In this document: positions 1 to 13,978 of the stretch, in pieces | Numbering within the stretch: the stretch's first letter is position 1 | Layout of the letters: each line of letters opens with the position of its first letter | Assembly (NCBI RefSeq): GCF_000783395.1 | Contig: NZ_JSFK01000009.1 | Span: 1-64,000, forward strand | Direction: 5' to 3' | Length of the DNA stretch: 64,000 nucleotides | Source of the DNA: Pseudomonas chlororaphis | GTDB taxonomy: Bacteria; Pseudomonadota; Gammaproteobacteria; Pseudomonadales; Pseudomonadaceae | Notes under the pieces: generated by a model | Seen by the model: the letters and a program-made list of their open reading frames with translations, nothing else | Database searches by the model: none | Told to the model about the DNA's origin: nothing | Translations under genes and position numbers: made by a program

Positions 1-41
1 CGTTACCGCAGCAACGGATATACACACAAAAACACCAGCCA

Positions 42-66
42 ACAAAAAGGCGCCCGAAGGCGCCCT
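42..66 (-). terminator. Rho-independent terminator of clpSA
   Basis: A GGCGCC stem with a CGAA loop (49-64) is followed on the minus strand by a run of five T. It lies just after the clpA stop, so it is the expected end of the clpS-clpA transcript. Confidence 0.8.
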
Positions 67-81
67 CTTGATCCAAGGCCG

Positions 82-2352
82 TCAGGCCATTTCTGCGGTA
101 GTTTCGAAGTCAAACGTCAACTCACCATCCTTGATGTCGATGTGAACCACACCGCCATGCTCGGCCAGCTCGCCAAACAGAATCTCCTCCGCCAACGGAC
201 GCTTGATCTTGTCCTGGATCAGACGCGCCATCGGACGTGCACCCATTGCCGAGTCATAACCACCCGCCGCCAGCCAACTCCGCGCGGCATCAGTGACCTC
301 AAGCAGCACACGCTTGTCTTCCAGCTGCGCCTGAAGCTCGGTAAGGAACTTGTCCACCACACTCTTGATGACCTCATGGCTGAGGCGACCAAACTGGATA
401 ATGGTGTCCAGACGGTTACGGAACTCCGGCGTGAAGCTCTTCTTGATCACTTCCATCGCATCAGACGAGTGGTCCTGATGGGTGAAACCGATCGAAGCCC
501 GAGCAGCCGTTTCGGCACCAGCGTTGGTGGTCATGATCACGATCACATTGCGGAAGTCCGCCTTGCGCCCGTTGTTGTCGGTCAGCGTACCGTGGTCCAT
601 CACCTGCAGCAGCAGGTTGAAGACTTCCGGATGCGCCTTCTCGATTTCATCGAGCAGCAATACGCAGTGAGGCTGCTTGGTGATCGCTTCGGTCAACAGA
701 CCGCCCTGATCGAAACCGACATAGCCTGGAGGCGCACCGATCAGACGCGATACGGTGTGACGCTCCATGTACTCGGACATGTCGAAGCGAACCAGCTCGA
801 TCCCCAACGCCTTGGCCAATTGCCGCGCTGCCTCGGTTTTACCGACACCGGTCGGACCCGCGAACAGGAACGAACCGACTGGTTTGTCAGGAGACTTGAG
901 GCCGGCACGGGACAGCTTGATCGCGGTCGACAGCGAATCGATCGCCGCGTCCTGACCAAACACCGTCAACTTCAGGTCACGCTCAAGGTTACGCAACAAC
1001 TCCTTGTCGGAACTGGTGACGTGTTTAGGCGGAATCCGCGCGATTTTCGCGACGATGTCTTCAACCTGTGGCACTTCAATGCGCTTCACACGTTTTTCGA
1101 CCGGTTGCAGACGCTGGTAGGCGCCCGCCTCGTCGATCACGTCGATGGCCTTGTCCGGCATATGCCGGTCATTGATGTAGCGCGACGCCAGTTCAGCAGC
1201 GGCGCGCAACGACTCATCGCTGTATTCGATGTTGTGGTGCTGCTCGAAACGCCCTTTCAGGCCACGCAGGATACCGATGGTGTCTTCCACCGACGGCTCG
1301 ACGACATCGACCTTCTGGAAGCGACGCGCCAAGGCACGATCCTTCTCGAAGATGCCGCGGAATTCCTGGAACGTGGTCGAGCCGATGCAGCGAATGTCGC
1401 CAGACGACAGCAGCGGTTTGAGCAGGTTCGAGGCGTCCATCACGCCACCGGACGCAGCGCCGGCACCGATGATGGTGTGGATCTCGTCGATGAACAGGAT
1501 CGCTTGCGGACGTTTTTTCAGTTCGTTGAGCAGCGCTTTGAAGCGCTTCTCGAAATCACCGCGATACTTGGTGCCCGCGAGCAGAGCGCCGAGGTCGAGG
1601 GAGTAAACAACACTGTTGGCCAACAGATCCGGCACCTGGTTGTCGACAATGCGCTTGGCCAGGCCTTCGGCAATCGCGGTTTTACCCACGCCTGCTTCAC
1701 CAACCAGCAGCGGATTGTTTTTGCGTCGGCGCGCGAGAATCTGCGCGACACGCTCGACTTCCGATTCGCGGCCGACCAGCGGATCGATACGACCCTGGCG
1801 CGCGAGTTCGTTGAGGTTGCTGGCATAAGCATCCAGAGGATTGCCTGAAGAAGAAGACTCACCGCCCTCGTCGTCCTGCATATCTTGTTCACCTTCAGAG
1901 TGATCGCCATGCCCCGGCACTTTGGAAATGCCGTGTGCGATGTAATTGACGACATCGATGCGCGCAACGCTCTGCTGTTTCAGCAGGAACACTGCCTGAC
2001 TCTCTTGCTCACTGAAGATTGCAACCAGCACGTTGGCGCCAGTCACTTCGCGTTTGCCCGAGCTCTGTACGTGGAAAACAGCACGTTGCAGTACACGCTG
2101 GAAGCCCAGAGTTGGCTGGGTTTCGCGATCTTCGTCATGAACGGGGATCAATGGCGTGGTGGAGTCGATGAACTCCTGCAGGTCATGCTTGAGTTTGTCG
2201 AGGTTTGCGCCGCAGGCACGCAAAACGGTGGCGGCAGCCTCATTATCCAATAGGGCCAGCAAAAGGTGTTCGACGGTCATGAATTCATGACGTTTCGAAC
2301 GAGCCTCCTTGAAGGCTAGATTGAGGGTGACTTCGAGCTCGCGGTTTAACAT
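82..2352 (-). CDS. clpA: ClpA, ATP-binding unfoldase of the ClpAP protease
   Basis: ClpA is a hexameric AAA+ unfoldase that threads substrates into the ClpP peptidase in the cytoplasm. The 756-residue protein has the full family layout. An N-terminal Clp_N domain (about 1-145) is followed by an acidic, serine-rich linker (about 150-172). The first ATPase domain has Walker A GEAGVGKT (218-225) and Walker B ILFIDE (about 285-290). The second has Walker A GPTGVGKT (499-506). An IGF tripeptide in the second ATPase module matches the ClpP-docking loop, which separates ClpA from ClpB. The length equals typical ClpA. clpS, which encodes its adaptor, lies 30 bp upstream on the same strand, so the two are probably cotranscribed. 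Confidence 0.98.
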   Translation of the reverse strand: MLNRELEVTLNLAFKEARSKRHEFMTVEHLLLALLDNEAAATVLRACGANLDKLKHDLQEFIDSTTPLIPVHDEDRETQPTLGFQRVLQRAVFHVQSSGKREVTGANVLVAIFSEQESQAVFLLKQQSVARIDVVNYIAHGISKVPGHGDHSEGEQDMQDDEGGESSSSGNPLDAYASNLNELARQGRIDPLVGRESEVERVAQILARRRKNNPLLVGEAGVGKTAIAEGLAKRIVDNQVPDLLANSVVYSLDLGALLAGTKYRGDFEKRFKALLNELKKRPQAILFIDEIHTIIGAGAASGGVMDASNLLKPLLSSGDIRCIGSTTFQEFRGIFEKDRALARRFQKVDVVEPSVEDTIGILRGLKGRFEQHHNIEYSDESLRAAAELASRYINDRHMPDKAIDVIDEAGAYQRLQPVEKRVKRIEVPQVEDIVAKIARIPPKHVTSSDKELLRNLERDLKLTVFGQDAAIDSLSTAIKLSRAGLKSPDKPVGSFLFAGPTGVGKTEAARQLAKALGIELVRFDMSEYMERHTVSRLIGAPPGYVGFDQGGLLTEAITKQPHCVLLLDEIEKAHPEVFNLLLQVMDHGTLTDNNGRKADFRNVIVIMTTNAGAETAARASIGFTHQDHSSDAMEVIKKSFTPEFRNRLDTIIQFGRLSHEVIKSVVDKFLTELQAQLEDKRVLLEVTDAARSWLAAGGYDSAMGARPMARLIQDKIKRPLAEEILFGELAEHGGVVHIDIKDGELTFDFETTAEMA

Positions 2353-2382
2353 AGCTTCACCTCATACCCAAGTGGTCGGCGA

Positions 2383-2766
2383 TTAACCGTCCTTCTCGAT
2401 TTCACAGAGTAGCGGATGCTGGCTTTCCCTGGCGTACTGGTTGACCTGCATGGCCTTTGTCTCGGCGATGTCGCGGGTAAACACTCCACATACTGCCCGT
2501 CCTTCTGTGTGGACGGCCAGCATGACCTTGGTCGCCAGCTCGCGATTCAGGTTAAAAAACACCTCGAGCACTTCGACGACGAAATCCATCGGTGTGTAGT
2601 CATCGTTGAACAAAACCACCTTGTACATCGGCGGCGCCTGTAACGCAGGCTTTGCTTCCTGAACAGCAACGCCTGCCGAATCGTCGTCGTGCTCCTGTGG
2701 AAGATCCTTTTGGAGAAGCGGGCGATCCTGATTGAATGTTAGTCGAATCTGGCTGATTGCATGCAT
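2383..2766 (-). CDS. clpS: ClpS, N-end rule adaptor of ClpA
   Basis: ClpS binds the ClpA N-domain and delivers substrates with bulky hydrophobic N-terminal residues, while reducing degradation of SsrA-tagged substrates. The 127-residue protein has a poorly conserved N-terminal extension (about 1-45). The conserved core follows, with the segment [16 protein letters not shown], where the asparagine-aspartate pair belongs to the N-degron pocket, and then a helix with HTEGRAVCG. The length fits the Pseudomonas family. The gene is immediately upstream of clpA and divergent from cspD, the arrangement usual in gamma-proteobacteria. Confidence 0.97.
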   Translation of the reverse strand: MHAISQIRLTFNQDRPLLQKDLPQEHDDDSAGVAVQEAKPALQAPPMYKVVLFNDDYTPMDFVVEVLEVFFNLNRELATKVMLAVHTEGRAVCGVFTRDIAETKAMQVNQYARESQHPLLCEIEKDG

Positions 2767-2990
2767 GGAAAGAAAGGTTCGTCAGTTGTGCAATTACAGT
2801 GGTGGGGGCGGTTGTCCACGTTTTCAACTCCGACTGCCCGGTCACCTTGACTATCGGGAAAACGGTGTTACAACCAATAGAGCCCACAGTGGGTAAAAAA
2901 GATCCGCGGAGTCAATCCTTTTAATGGATTAGATTGCGGATGAATTGGATGATACTCCAGCGATGGAGTCTGTTGCAGAGGGATTTGAGC

Positions 2991-3302
2991 ATGGCTGTCG
3001 GCAAGGTGAAATGGTTCAACAATGCCAAGGGATTCGGCTTTATCAATACCGATGCCCGCGAAGGCCGCGATGAGGATGGCAAAGAGATCGATTTCTTTGC
3101 GCACTACTCCGCCATTCAAATGGACGGATATAAAACCCTCAAGGCCGGACAAGTGGTGAATTTCGAAATTGTTCAAGGCCCCAAGGGGCTGCATGCCCTA
3201 AACATCACAAACGTCATCACCGAACCATCCAGCCCCGCTGAGAGTGCTATTTTCGGCGCTGCCGCTGCCGCTGCCGCCGCCGCCGCGACTGCCAAAGCGT
3301 GA
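2991..3302 (+). CDS. cspD: CspD-type cold-shock domain protein with a polyalanine tail
   Basis: This is a small single-domain nucleic-acid-binding protein. CspD-type members are known as stationary-phase inhibitors of replication rather than cold-induced chaperones. The start is placed at the ATG giving [11 protein letters not shown], because the cold-shock domain begins there. RNP1-like KGFGFI and RNP2-like DFFAHYSAI are visible, and the domain ends near residue 70. After it comes an Ala-rich tail with ten consecutive Ala codons (3258-3287) made only of GCC, GCT and GCG, so the protein (103 residues) is longer than the usual roughly 90. It is divergent from clpS, the conserved context of cspD. 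Confidence 0.93.
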   Translation: MAVGKVKWFNNAKGFGFINTDAREGRDEDGKEIDFFAHYSAIQMDGYKTLKAGQVVNFEIVQGPKGLHALNITNVITEPSSPAESAIFGAAAAAAAAAATAKA

Positions 3303-3335
3303 GCTGACTGACCCTCACCTGAATATTCCAAGCAA

Positions 3336-3378
3336 CAAAAAACCGCCTGACTCAATTCAACGAGTCAGGCGGTTTTTA
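3336..3378. terminator. Bidirectional terminator between cspD and icd
   Basis: A 13-bp stem (3341-3353 with 3362-3374, AACCGCCTGACTC and its complement) is flanked by A-rich sequence on the left and T-rich sequence on the right. It can therefore end transcription from both convergent genes. Confidence 0.9.
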
Positions 3379-3391
3379 TCTGCCCGCGTTT

Positions 3392-4648
3392 TTACATATG
3401 CGAAATCAGCGCATCGCCGAAGCCCGAAGACGAAACCAGCTTGGCGCCGTCCATCAGTCGTTCGAAGTCATAGGTCACGGTTTTGGCCGAGATAGCGCCG
3501 TTGGTGCCCTTGATGATCAAATCCGCCGCTTCCGTCCAGCCCATGTGGCGCAGCATCATTTCTGCCGAGAGAATCAGCGAACCCGGGTTGACCTGATCTT
3601 TGCCGGCGTACTTCGGTGCGGTACCGTGGGTGGCTTCGAACATCGCCACGGTGTCGGACAGGTTAGCGCCCGGCGCGATGCCGATACCGCCCACTTCCGC
3701 CGCCAGGGCGTCGGAGAGGTAGTCACCGTTCAAGTTAAGCGTCGCGATTACATCGTATTCCGCCGGGCGCAGCAGGATCTGCTGGAGCATGGCGTCGGCG
3801 ATGGCGTCTTTGACCACAACGTTCTTGCCGGTTTTCGGATTCTTGAACTGCATCCACGGGCCGCCGTCGAGCAGGGTCGCGCCGAATTCTTCAGCGGCCA
3901 CTTCGTAGGCCCACTCTTTGAAGGCACCTTCGGTGAACTTCATGATGTTGCCTTTGTGCACGATGGTCAGCGAATCGCGGTCGTTATCGACCACATATTG
4001 CAGAGCCTTGCGCGCCAGACGCTTGGTGCCTTCCAGCGAAACAGGCTTGACGCCGATGCCGCAGTTTTCGTCGAAACGGATCTTGGTGACACCCATTTCT
4101 TCTTTAAGGAATTTGATGACCTTGGTGGCTTCCGGCGAACCGGCCTTCCACTCAATACCGGCATAGATGTCTTCGGAGTTCTCGCGGAAGATGGTCATGT
4201 CGACGTCGCCAGGCTTTTTCACCGGGCTTGGTACGCCTTCGAACCAGCGCACCGGGCGCAGGCAGACGTACAGGTCGAGTTGCTGACGCAGGGCCACGTT
4301 CAGCGAGCGGATGCCGCCACCGACCGGAGTGGTCAGCGGGCCTTTGATGGAAACCACGTAATCCTTGACTGCATCGAGAGTTTCCTGAGGCAGCCAGGTG
4401 TCCTGATCGTAAACCTGAGTGGCTTTTTCCCCGGCGTAGACTTCCATCCAGGAAATCTTGCGTTTACCGCCGTATGCCTTTTGAACTGCAGCATCGACAA
4501 CCTTGATCATCACCGGACTGATGTCGACACCAATGCCGTCACCTTCGATGAAGGGGATGATCGGGTTATCAGGAACATTGAGAGAATGGTCTGCATTGAC
4601 GGTGATTTTGTCGCCGACGGCTGGAACCTGAATCTTCTTGTAACCCAT
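3392..4648 (-). CDS. icd: Isocitrate dehydrogenase, NADP-dependent, dimeric type
   Basis: The enzyme oxidatively decarboxylates isocitrate to 2-oxoglutarate in the TCA cycle. The start was chosen at [13 protein letters not shown], giving 418 residues, the usual length of this family. A GGAG ribosome site lies at good spacing, whereas the longer reading frame adds 23 unconserved residues. Visible motifs are [10 protein letters not shown] near the N-terminus and [13 protein letters not shown], which contains the substrate-binding serine that AceK phosphorylates in enteric bacteria. The segment [19 protein letters not shown] is the IDH/IMDH signature. It is convergent with cspD and divergent from idh, a second, non-homologous isocitrate dehydrogenase. 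Confidence 0.97.
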   Translation of the reverse strand: MGYKKIQVPAVGDKITVNADHSLNVPDNPIIPFIEGDGIGVDISPVMIKVVDAAVQKAYGGKRKISWMEVYAGEKATQVYDQDTWLPQETLDAVKDYVVSIKGPLTTPVGGGIRSLNVALRQQLDLYVCLRPVRWFEGVPSPVKKPGDVDMTIFRENSEDIYAGIEWKAGSPEATKVIKFLKEEMGVTKIRFDENCGIGVKPVSLEGTKRLARKALQYVVDNDRDSLTIVHKGNIMKFTEGAFKEWAYEVAAEEFGATLLDGGPWMQFKNPKTGKNVVVKDAIADAMLQQILLRPAEYDVIATLNLNGDYLSDALAAEVGGIGIAPGANLSDTVAMFEATHGTAPKYAGKDQVNPGSLILSAEMMLRHMGWTEAADLIIKGTNGAISAKTVTYDFERLMDGAKLVSSSGFGDALISHM

Positions 4649-7355
<2,707 letters not shown>

Positions 7356-7375
7356 GGTTGTAGTGGGAACATCAC

Positions 7376-7406
7376 AAACCCCGGCCTCGTGCCGGGGTTT
7401 GTGTTT
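7376..7406 (+). terminator. Terminator after idh
   Basis: AAACCCCGGC pairs with GCCGGGGTTT around a CTCGT loop (7376-7400), 20 bp after the idh stop, followed by GTGTTT. Confidence 0.75.
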
Positions 7407-7430
7407 CCGGGCTTTATGATCACCCCAAAA

Positions 7431-7526
7431 CCCTGTGGGAGCTGGCTTGCCAGCGATAGCGGTGGATCAGTCACTTTCAATGCTGAATGATAGGCCGCCA
7501 TCGCTGGCAAGCCAGCTCCCACAGGG
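7431..7526. repeat. Paired REP element (inverted repeat)
   Basis: Two long complementary arms, beginning CCCTGTGGGAGCTGGCTTGC and ending with the reverse complement, enclose about 34 bp. This is the intergenic REP doublet common in fluorescent pseudomonads. It lies between idh and the Nudix gene. Confidence 0.85.
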
Positions 7527-7560
7527 ATCGGGTTCCAATATTCAGAAACGAGGACAAAGT

Positions 7561-8007
7561 ATGGAATGGCTCCCCCACATCACCGTCGCCACCATCGTCG
7601 AGGACAACGGTCGCTTCCTGATGGTCGAAGAACACAAGGCCGGGCGTAACGTGCTCAACCAGCCCGCCGGCCATCTCGACCCGGACGAAACCCTGATCGA
7701 CGCTGCCATCCGCGAAACTCTCGAAGAAACCGGCTGGGACGTTGAACCCACCGGCGTCATCGGCATTTACCTGTACACCGCACCAAGCAACGGCGTGACT
7801 TACCAGCGCGTGTGCTTCAGCGCCAAAGCGGTAAAACACAACGCGGATTACCAGCTCGACGACGGCATCGTCGGCGCCAAGTGGCTGACCCGCGACGAAT
7901 TAATCGCTCAACGCGACAACTGGCGCAGCGAGCTGATCATCCGTTGCATCGACGATTATCTGGCCGGTCATCACTTCAGCCTCGAACTGATCCGCCCTTC
8001 TCTTTAG
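7561..8007 (+). CDS. nudJ: Nudix hydrolase, NudJ-like
   Basis: Nudix enzymes hydrolyse nucleoside diphosphates linked to another moiety. NudJ of E. coli acts on nucleotide di- and triphosphates and thiamine pyrophosphate. The start at MEWLPHITVATIVEDN (148 residues) follows a GAGGA ribosome site, and the longer frame would begin inside the REP element. The Nudix box is clear, GHLDPDETLIDAAIRETLEE with TGW following, and carries the metal-binding REtleE residues. The gene precedes mnmA, hflD and purB, the same order as ymfB/nudJ-mnmA-hflD-purB in E. coli, which supports the NudJ assignment over other Nudix types. Confidence 0.88.
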   Translation: MEWLPHITVATIVEDNGRFLMVEEHKAGRNVLNQPAGHLDPDETLIDAAIRETLEETGWDVEPTGVIGIYLYTAPSNGVTYQRVCFSAKAVKHNADYQLDDGIVGAKWLTRDELIAQRDNWRSELIIRCIDDYLAGHHFSLELIRPSL

Positions 8008-8024
8008 CCTTGAGGCCGCGAGCC

Positions 8025-8033
8025 TGCTAGAAT
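8025..8033 (+). promoter_or_regulatory. Candidate extended -10 promoter for mnmA
   Basis: TGCTAGAAT matches the extended -10 pattern TGnTATAAT and lies 34 bp before the mnmA start. There is no good -35 at standard spacing, which extended -10 promoters tolerate. Confidence 0.4.
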
Positions 8034-8066
8034 CGCGTCCTTTTTCAAGACACTCATTGAATCCCT

Positions 8067-9191
8067 ATGCGTGATCCAGCCCCTTCTGACACATCCAAGA
8101 AGCGCGTCATTGTCGGCATGTCCGGCGGCGTGGACTCTTCCGTTTCCGCTCTCCTGCTGATCGAGCAGGGCTTTGAAGTGGAAGGCCTGTTCATGAAGAA
8201 CTGGGAAGAAGACGACGGAACGGAATACTGCACCGCCATGGACGACCTGGCGGATGCTCAGGCTGTCTGCGACAAGATCGGTATAAAACTGCACACCGCC
8301 AACTTCGCCGCCGAGTACTGGGACAACGTGTTCGAGCACTTTTTGGCCGAGTACAAGGCCGGACGCACGCCGAACCCGGATATCCTCTGCAACCGCGAAA
8401 TCAAGTTCAAGGCGTTCCTCGACTACGCCATGATGCTCGGCGCCGACCTGATCGCCACGGGTCACTACGTGCGCCGCCGCGATATCGATGGCCGCACCGA
8501 ACTGCTCAAAGGCCTCGATCCGAACAAGGATCAGAGCTACTTCCTGCACGCCGTTGGCGGCGAACAGATCGCCAAAACGTTGTTCCCGGTCGGCGAACTG
8601 GAAAAACCGGAAGTTCGAGCGATTGCCGAGAAATACGAGTTGGCCACCGCGAAGAAGAAGGATTCCACCGGGATCTGCTTTATCGGCGAGCGTCGCTTCA
8701 GCGATTTCCTCAAGCAATACCTGCCGGCGCAACCGGGCGAAATCAAAACCACCGAAGGCGAAGTCATTGGCCGTCACCACGGCTTGATGTACCACACCAT
8801 CGGTCAGCGCCAAGGCCTGGGCATCGGCGGCTTGAAAGACGCCGGTGATGAGCCGTGGTACGTGCTGCGCAAGGATCTCGACACCAACGAATTGATCGTC
8901 GGCCAGGGCAACAACCATCCATGGCTGTTCTCCGGCGCCCTGCTCGCTTCGGAAATCTATTGGGTCAACCCGATCGACCTGAGCCAGCCGCTGCGCTTGA
9001 CCGCGAAAGTGCGTTATCGCCAGAGCGATCAGGCCTGCACCCTGGAAAAAACCGCCAGCGGCTACCGCGCCGTGTTCGACGAACCGCAACGCGCGGTGAC
9101 GCCGGGCCAGTCCGTGGTGTTCTACGACGGTGAAATCTGCCTCGGCGGCGGCGTGATCGAAGTCGCCGAGCCGTGGAGCGGCCAGGCATGA
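8067..9191 (+). CDS. mnmA: MnmA, tRNA 2-thiouridylase
   Basis: MnmA activates U34 of tRNA-Lys, -Glu and -Gln with ATP and inserts sulfur received through the Tus relay, giving the 2-thio part of mnm5s2U. The 374-residue protein carries the PP-loop SGGVDSS near residue 20. It also has the catalytic cysteines at position 108 ([10 protein letters not shown]) and position 204 ([10 protein letters not shown]), and the conserved NKDQSYFL segment between them. Its stop overlaps the hflD start in an ATGA, so translation of the two is probably coupled. Confidence 0.97.
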   Translation: MRDPAPSDTSKKRVIVGMSGGVDSSVSALLLIEQGFEVEGLFMKNWEEDDGTEYCTAMDDLADAQAVCDKIGIKLHTANFAAEYWDNVFEHFLAEYKAGRTPNPDILCNREIKFKAFLDYAMMLGADLIATGHYVRRRDIDGRTELLKGLDPNKDQSYFLHAVGGEQIAKTLFPVGELEKPEVRAIAEKYELATAKKKDSTGICFIGERRFSDFLKQYLPAQPGEIKTTEGEVIGRHHGLMYHTIGQRQGLGIGGLKDAGDEPWYVLRKDLDTNELIVGQGNNHPWLFSGALLASEIYWVNPIDLSQPLRLTAKVRYRQSDQACTLEKTASGYRAVFDEPQRAVTPGQSVVFYDGEICLGGGVIEVAEPWSGQA

Positions 9192-9811
9192 GCCCGACTC
9201 AGGAGCAACTGACGGCGCTGGGCGGCGTGTTTCTTGCCGCCGTGCTGGTCGACCGGATCGCCAAGACCGGGCAGACCAGCGAGGCCGGCCTGACCTGCAT
9301 GCTCGGCAGCCTGCTGGTGCGCGACCCGAAAGACACGCTGGATGTGTACGGCGGCGATGACCTCAATCTGCGCGAAGGCTATCGAGCGCTGATCGGTGCA
9401 CTGGAACGCGACCCAAGCACGCTGCAACGCGAGCCATTGCGCTACGCCCTGTCGATGCTCGGCCTGGAACGTCAACTGGCCAAGCGCAACGACATGCTCG
9501 ACACCATCGGTAAGCGTTTGCCGCAGATCCAGTCGCAAGTCGAGCATTTCGGCCCGGCCCACGAGAACGTGGTCGCGGCTTGCGGTGCGCTGTATCAGGA
9601 CACCCTGAGCACCCTGCGCCAACGTATTCAGGTGCATGGCGACATGCGCAATCTGCAGCAGCCGAGCAATGCCTCGAAGATTCGCGCCCTGCTGCTTGCC
9701 GGCATCCGTTCGGCACGCCTGTGGCGACAGCTCGGCGGCCATCGCTGGCAGTTGGTGATCAGCCGGCGCAAGCTGCTCAAAGAGCTGTATCCGTTGATGC
9801 GCAGCGAGTAA
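9188..9811 (+). CDS. hflD: HflD, lysogenization regulator family membrane-associated protein
   Basis: HflD in E. coli is a peripheral membrane protein that binds phage lambda CII. Its housekeeping role in Pseudomonas is not established. The start [17 protein letters not shown] overlaps the mnmA stop by four bases. An in-frame upstream codon adds only five residues and is less likely. The 207-residue length and the mnmA-hflD-purB context are standard. The product is helix-rich with no signal peptide, and a conserved basic region lies near the C-terminus. Confidence 0.93.
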   Translation: MSPTQEQLTALGGVFLAAVLVDRIAKTGQTSEAGLTCMLGSLLVRDPKDTLDVYGGDDLNLREGYRALIGALERDPSTLQREPLRYALSMLGLERQLAKRNDMLDTIGKRLPQIQSQVEHFGPAHENVVAACGALYQDTLSTLRQRIQVHGDMRNLQQPSNASKIRALLLAGIRSARLWRQLGGHRWQLVISRRKLLKELYPLMRSE

Positions 9812-9851
9812 TTCGCCCTGCAATAAAAGCTTTGTAGTCTCTAACGCGTAA

Positions 9852-11309
<1,458 letters not shown>

Positions 11310-11331
11310 TCGACCGCTTGATCCGTTTGAG

Positions 11332-11356
11332 ACGCCCGGCCGCGCCGGGCGTTTTT
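11332..11356 (+). terminator. Terminator after purB
   Basis: ACGCCCGGC pairs with GCCGGGCGT around a short loop and is followed by a run of T, 22 bp after the purB stop. Confidence 0.85.
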
Positions 11357-11395
11357 ATTCCCGTCTGAAAAGTGCTTTTTTTCAATAGGTTACAT

Positions 11396-12565
11396 ATGAA
11401 TTCCGATATTCCTCTTCAACTTCTGGGCGGCCTCACAGCACGCGAATTCCTGCGCGACTACTGGCAGAAAAAGCCACTGCTGATCCGTCAGGCAATTCCT
11501 GACTTCGAAAGCCCGATCGACGCCGACGAACTGGCCGGCCTGGCCCTGGAAGAAGAAGTCGAATCGCGCCTGGTGATCGAGCACGGCGAGCGCCCATGGG
11601 AACTGCGTCGCGGCCCGTTCGCTGAAGACGAATTCAGCAAGCTGCCGGAAAAAGAGTGGACCCTGCTGGTTCAAGCCGTCGACCAGTTCGTACCGGAAGT
11701 CAGCGAACTGCTGGAAAACTTCCGCTTCCTGCCGAGCTGGCGCGTCGATGACGTGATGATCAGCTTCGCCGCCCCGGGTGGCAGCGTTGGTCCGCACTTC
11801 GACAACTACGACGTGTTCCTGCTGCAAGGCCACGGCAAGCGCAACTGGAAAATCGGCCAGATGTGCGATTCCGAGAGCCCACTGCTGCAACACGCGGATC
11901 TGCGCATCCTCGCCGAATTCCACGAGACCGAAGAGTGGGTGCTGGAACCCGGCGACATGCTCTACCTGCCGCCGCGCCTGGCTCACTGCGGTGTCGCGGT
12001 CGACAACTGCATGACCTACTCGGTCGGTTTCCGCGCACCAAGCGCTTCCGAAGTGCTGACTCACTTCACCGACTTCCTCAGCCAGTTCCTGACTGACGAA
12101 GAGCGCTACACCGATGCCGACGCACAGCCAGCAGCCGATCCACACCAGATTCAACACGATGCACTGGATCGCCTGAAAGCGCTGCTCGCCGAGCACATGA
12201 GCGACGAGCGCCTACTGCTGACCTGGTTCGGCCAGTACATGACTGAGCCGCGCTACCCGGAACTGGTCGCTGGCCCGGAAGAAATCGAAGAAGAAGACTT
12301 CCTCGCCGCCCTGCAGGATGGCGCCATCCTGATCCGCAACCCGAGTGCGCGCCTGGCCTGGTCGGAAGTCGATGACGACCTGCTGCTGTTCGCCAGCGGT
12401 CAGAGCCGTTACCTGCCGGGCAAGCTGCGCGAACTGCTGAAGCTGATCTGCGCCGCTGACGCCCTGCACACCGACAACCTCGGTGAGTGGCTGAACGACG
12501 AAGACGCTTGCGGCCTGCTGTGCCAGTTGGTCAAGCAAGGGAGCCTGGGGTTCGCCGATGAATAA
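11396..12565 (+). CDS. roxA: RoxA/YcfD ribosomal protein uL16 arginine 3-hydroxylase
   Basis: This is a JmjC/cupin-type Fe(II)- and 2-oxoglutarate-dependent oxygenase of the YcfD family, which hydroxylates an arginine of ribosomal protein L16. The start at MNSDIPLQLLGGLTAREFL gives 389 residues. Iron ligands are visible as the HxD of GPHFDNYDVFLLQ (about residues 134-136) and a later His in PPRLAHCGVAV, with a conserved lysine in GKRNWKIG. The C-terminal half is a helical and winged-helix region as in YcfD. It overlaps the following acetyltransferase gene by eight bases, so they are cotranscribed. Confidence 0.92.
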   Translation: MNSDIPLQLLGGLTAREFLRDYWQKKPLLIRQAIPDFESPIDADELAGLALEEEVESRLVIEHGERPWELRRGPFAEDEFSKLPEKEWTLLVQAVDQFVPEVSELLENFRFLPSWRVDDVMISFAAPGGSVGPHFDNYDVFLLQGHGKRNWKIGQMCDSESPLLQHADLRILAEFHETEEWVLEPGDMLYLPPRLAHCGVAVDNCMTYSVGFRAPSASEVLTHFTDFLSQFLTDEERYTDADAQPAADPHQIQHDALDRLKALLAEHMSDERLLLTWFGQYMTEPRYPELVAGPEEIEEEDFLAALQDGAILIRNPSARLAWSEVDDDLLLFASGQSRYLPGKLRELLKLICAADALHTDNLGEWLNDEDACGLLCQLVKQGSLGFADE

Positions 12566-12983
12566 GATTCGCGTTCGTGTCGCAGACTGGCAGAAGGACA
12601 TCGCCGAGATCCGGCGCATTCGTGAAACGGTGTTCATCGCCGAGCAATCGGTGCCACCTGAGTTGGAGTGGGACGCGGACGACGCGACCGCCGTGCATTT
12701 TCTGGCGTTTGAAGGCGACTTCCCGATCGGCACTGCGCGCCTGTTGCCTGACGGGCACATTGGCCGGGTTTCGGTGCTGAAAGACTGGCGCGGGATGAAG
12801 GTCGGTGATGCGCTGATGCAAGCGGTGATCGCCGAAGCTGAAGAGCGCGGACTGAAGCAGCAAATGCTCAGCGCTCAGGTGCAGGCCACGGCGTTCTATG
12901 AGCGCTTGGGTTTCAGCCTGGTCAGCGAGGAATTCCTCGAAGCCGGGATTCCGCATGTCGACATGGTTCGGCATTCGGCCTGA
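12558..12983 (+). CDS. GNAT-family N-acetyltransferase
   Basis: This 141-residue protein is a complete single-domain GNAT (Gcn5-related) acetyltransferase. Visible elements are the beta-strand IGTARLLPDG, the acetyl-CoA loop region VLKDWRGMKVGDALM (a variant of the usual RxxGxG/A) and the C-terminal AQVQATAFYERLGF, which resembles the ElaA/YjcF type. The substrate cannot be inferred. The gene starts inside the end of roxA, with a shared message and likely coupled translation. An interaction with the ribosome or its modification is only a guess from that linkage. Confidence 0.88.
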   Translation: MNKIRVRVADWQKDIAEIRRIRETVFIAEQSVPPELEWDADDATAVHFLAFEGDFPIGTARLLPDGHIGRVSVLKDWRGMKVGDALMQAVIAEAEERGLKQQMLSAQVQATAFYERLGFSLVSEEFLEAGIPHVDMVRHSA

Positions 12984-12992
12984 GCTCTGCCC

Positions 12993-13105
12993 TGATCGTT
13001 CCCACGCTCTGCGTGGGAACGCCTCTCGGGACGCTCCGCGTCCCTTGCGGCATGTGACGCAGAGCGTCACTGGCTGCATTCCCACGCAGAGCGTGGGAAC
13101 GATCA
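12993..13105. repeat. Composite palindromic repeat cluster
   Basis: Nested palindromes span the gap: TTCCCACGCTCTGCGTGGGAA at the left, GGGACGCTCCGCGTCCC and TGACGCAGAGCGTCA in the middle, and TTCCCACGCAGAGCGTGGGA at the right. The outer arms are complementary to each other. It looks like a non-coding mosaic repeat of the Pseudomonas REP type. Confidence 0.85.
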
Positions 13106-13137
13106 CGCCCCGACATCAACCGATGCCGGGGCGTTTT
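13106..13137 (+). terminator. Terminator after the GNAT gene
   Basis: CGCCCCG pairs with CGGGGCG, with an inner CATC/GATG pairing, followed by TTTT. It closes the roxA-GNAT unit. Confidence 0.7.
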
Positions 13138-13216
13138 GCTGTCTACGATTCAACTTGCCCCACCCAAGGCCGACAAACTGGCAATATCAAGCCTTTCGAA
13201 AGCGGAGATAACGGAC

Positions 13217-13978
13217 ATGTCCCTACGCACCCTGCTCACCACCCTGCTGCTCGGTTGCAGTTTTTCGGTGATGGCAGCCACAGAAATCGTGCCCCTCAAT
13301 TACCGCACCAGCACTGACATGCTGCCAATGGCGCAGGACTTCCTCGGCAAGGACGGTCAGGTCAGCGCCTACGGCAACCAACTGATCATCAAGGCCGAGC
13401 CGGACAAGATCCAGGAACTCAAGGCACTGATCACGCAACTGGACACGGCGCCCAAGCGCTTGCTGATCAGCGTCGACACCAATGAAAACAACGGCCGTGG
13501 CGACGAAGGTTATTCGGTCAACGGCGCGCAGCCGAACCAGACCCGTATCATCAGCCGCAGCACCACCAGCCGTGAAGGCGGCGTCCAGCAGGTGCAGGCC
13601 ACCGACGGCATGCCGGCGCTGATTCAGGTTGGCCAGAGCGTGCCGATCACCAATGTTCAGAGCGACTCCTACGGCGGTTACAACAGCCAGACCCAATACC
13701 GCAACGTCACCCAAGGGTTCTACGTCACCGCCAGCGTCACCGGCGACATCGTTCACCTGGCGATCAGCACCAACCGTGACCGCATGAGCCAGGAACGTCC
13801 CGATGTAGTGAACGTGCAAAGCACCGACACAACTGTCAGCGGGCGCCTCGGTGAATGGATCACCCTCGCCGGCGTCAATCGCCAGACTCAGGCCGACAAA
13901 CAAGGCCTGACCCGCAGCTACTCGACTCAAGGCCGGGATGACATGACCTTGCGGGTGAAAGTCGACGCCTTGGACTAA
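13217..13978 (+). CDS. Exported protein with secretin/STN-like N-terminal domain
   Basis: The start at MSLRTLLTTLLLGCSFSVMA follows a GGAGA ribosome site and opens a signal peptide, probably cleaved after VMA-A (about residue 20). Residues 21-100 read as an N0/STN-type secretin ring-building domain, with the pattern YRTSTDMLPMAQDFLGKDGQ then an IKAEPDKIQELKALITQLD segment. The rest (to 253) is beta-rich, polar and Asn/Gln/Thr-rich, and there is no full secretin channel domain. Its position before aceA is conserved in pseudomonads, as far as I recall. Function is unknown. A periplasmic or outer-membrane-associated role is inferred only from the domain type. Confidence 0.8.
   Translation: MSLRTLLTTLLLGCSFSVMAATEIVPLNYRTSTDMLPMAQDFLGKDGQVSAYGNQLIIKAEPDKIQELKALITQLDTAPKRLLISVDTNENNGRGDEGYSVNGAQPNQTRIISRSTTSREGGVQQVQATDGMPALIQVGQSVPITNVQSDSYGGYNSQTQYRNVTQGFYVTASVTGDIVHLAISTNRDRMSQERPDVVNVQSTDTTVSGRLGEWITLAGVNRQTQADKQGLTRSYSTQGRDDMTLRVKVDALD

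Noticed and set aside
12993..13105. Repeat cluster as a CRISPR array
   Set aside because: The units are palindromes of mixed type without regular spacers, and no cas genes are present.
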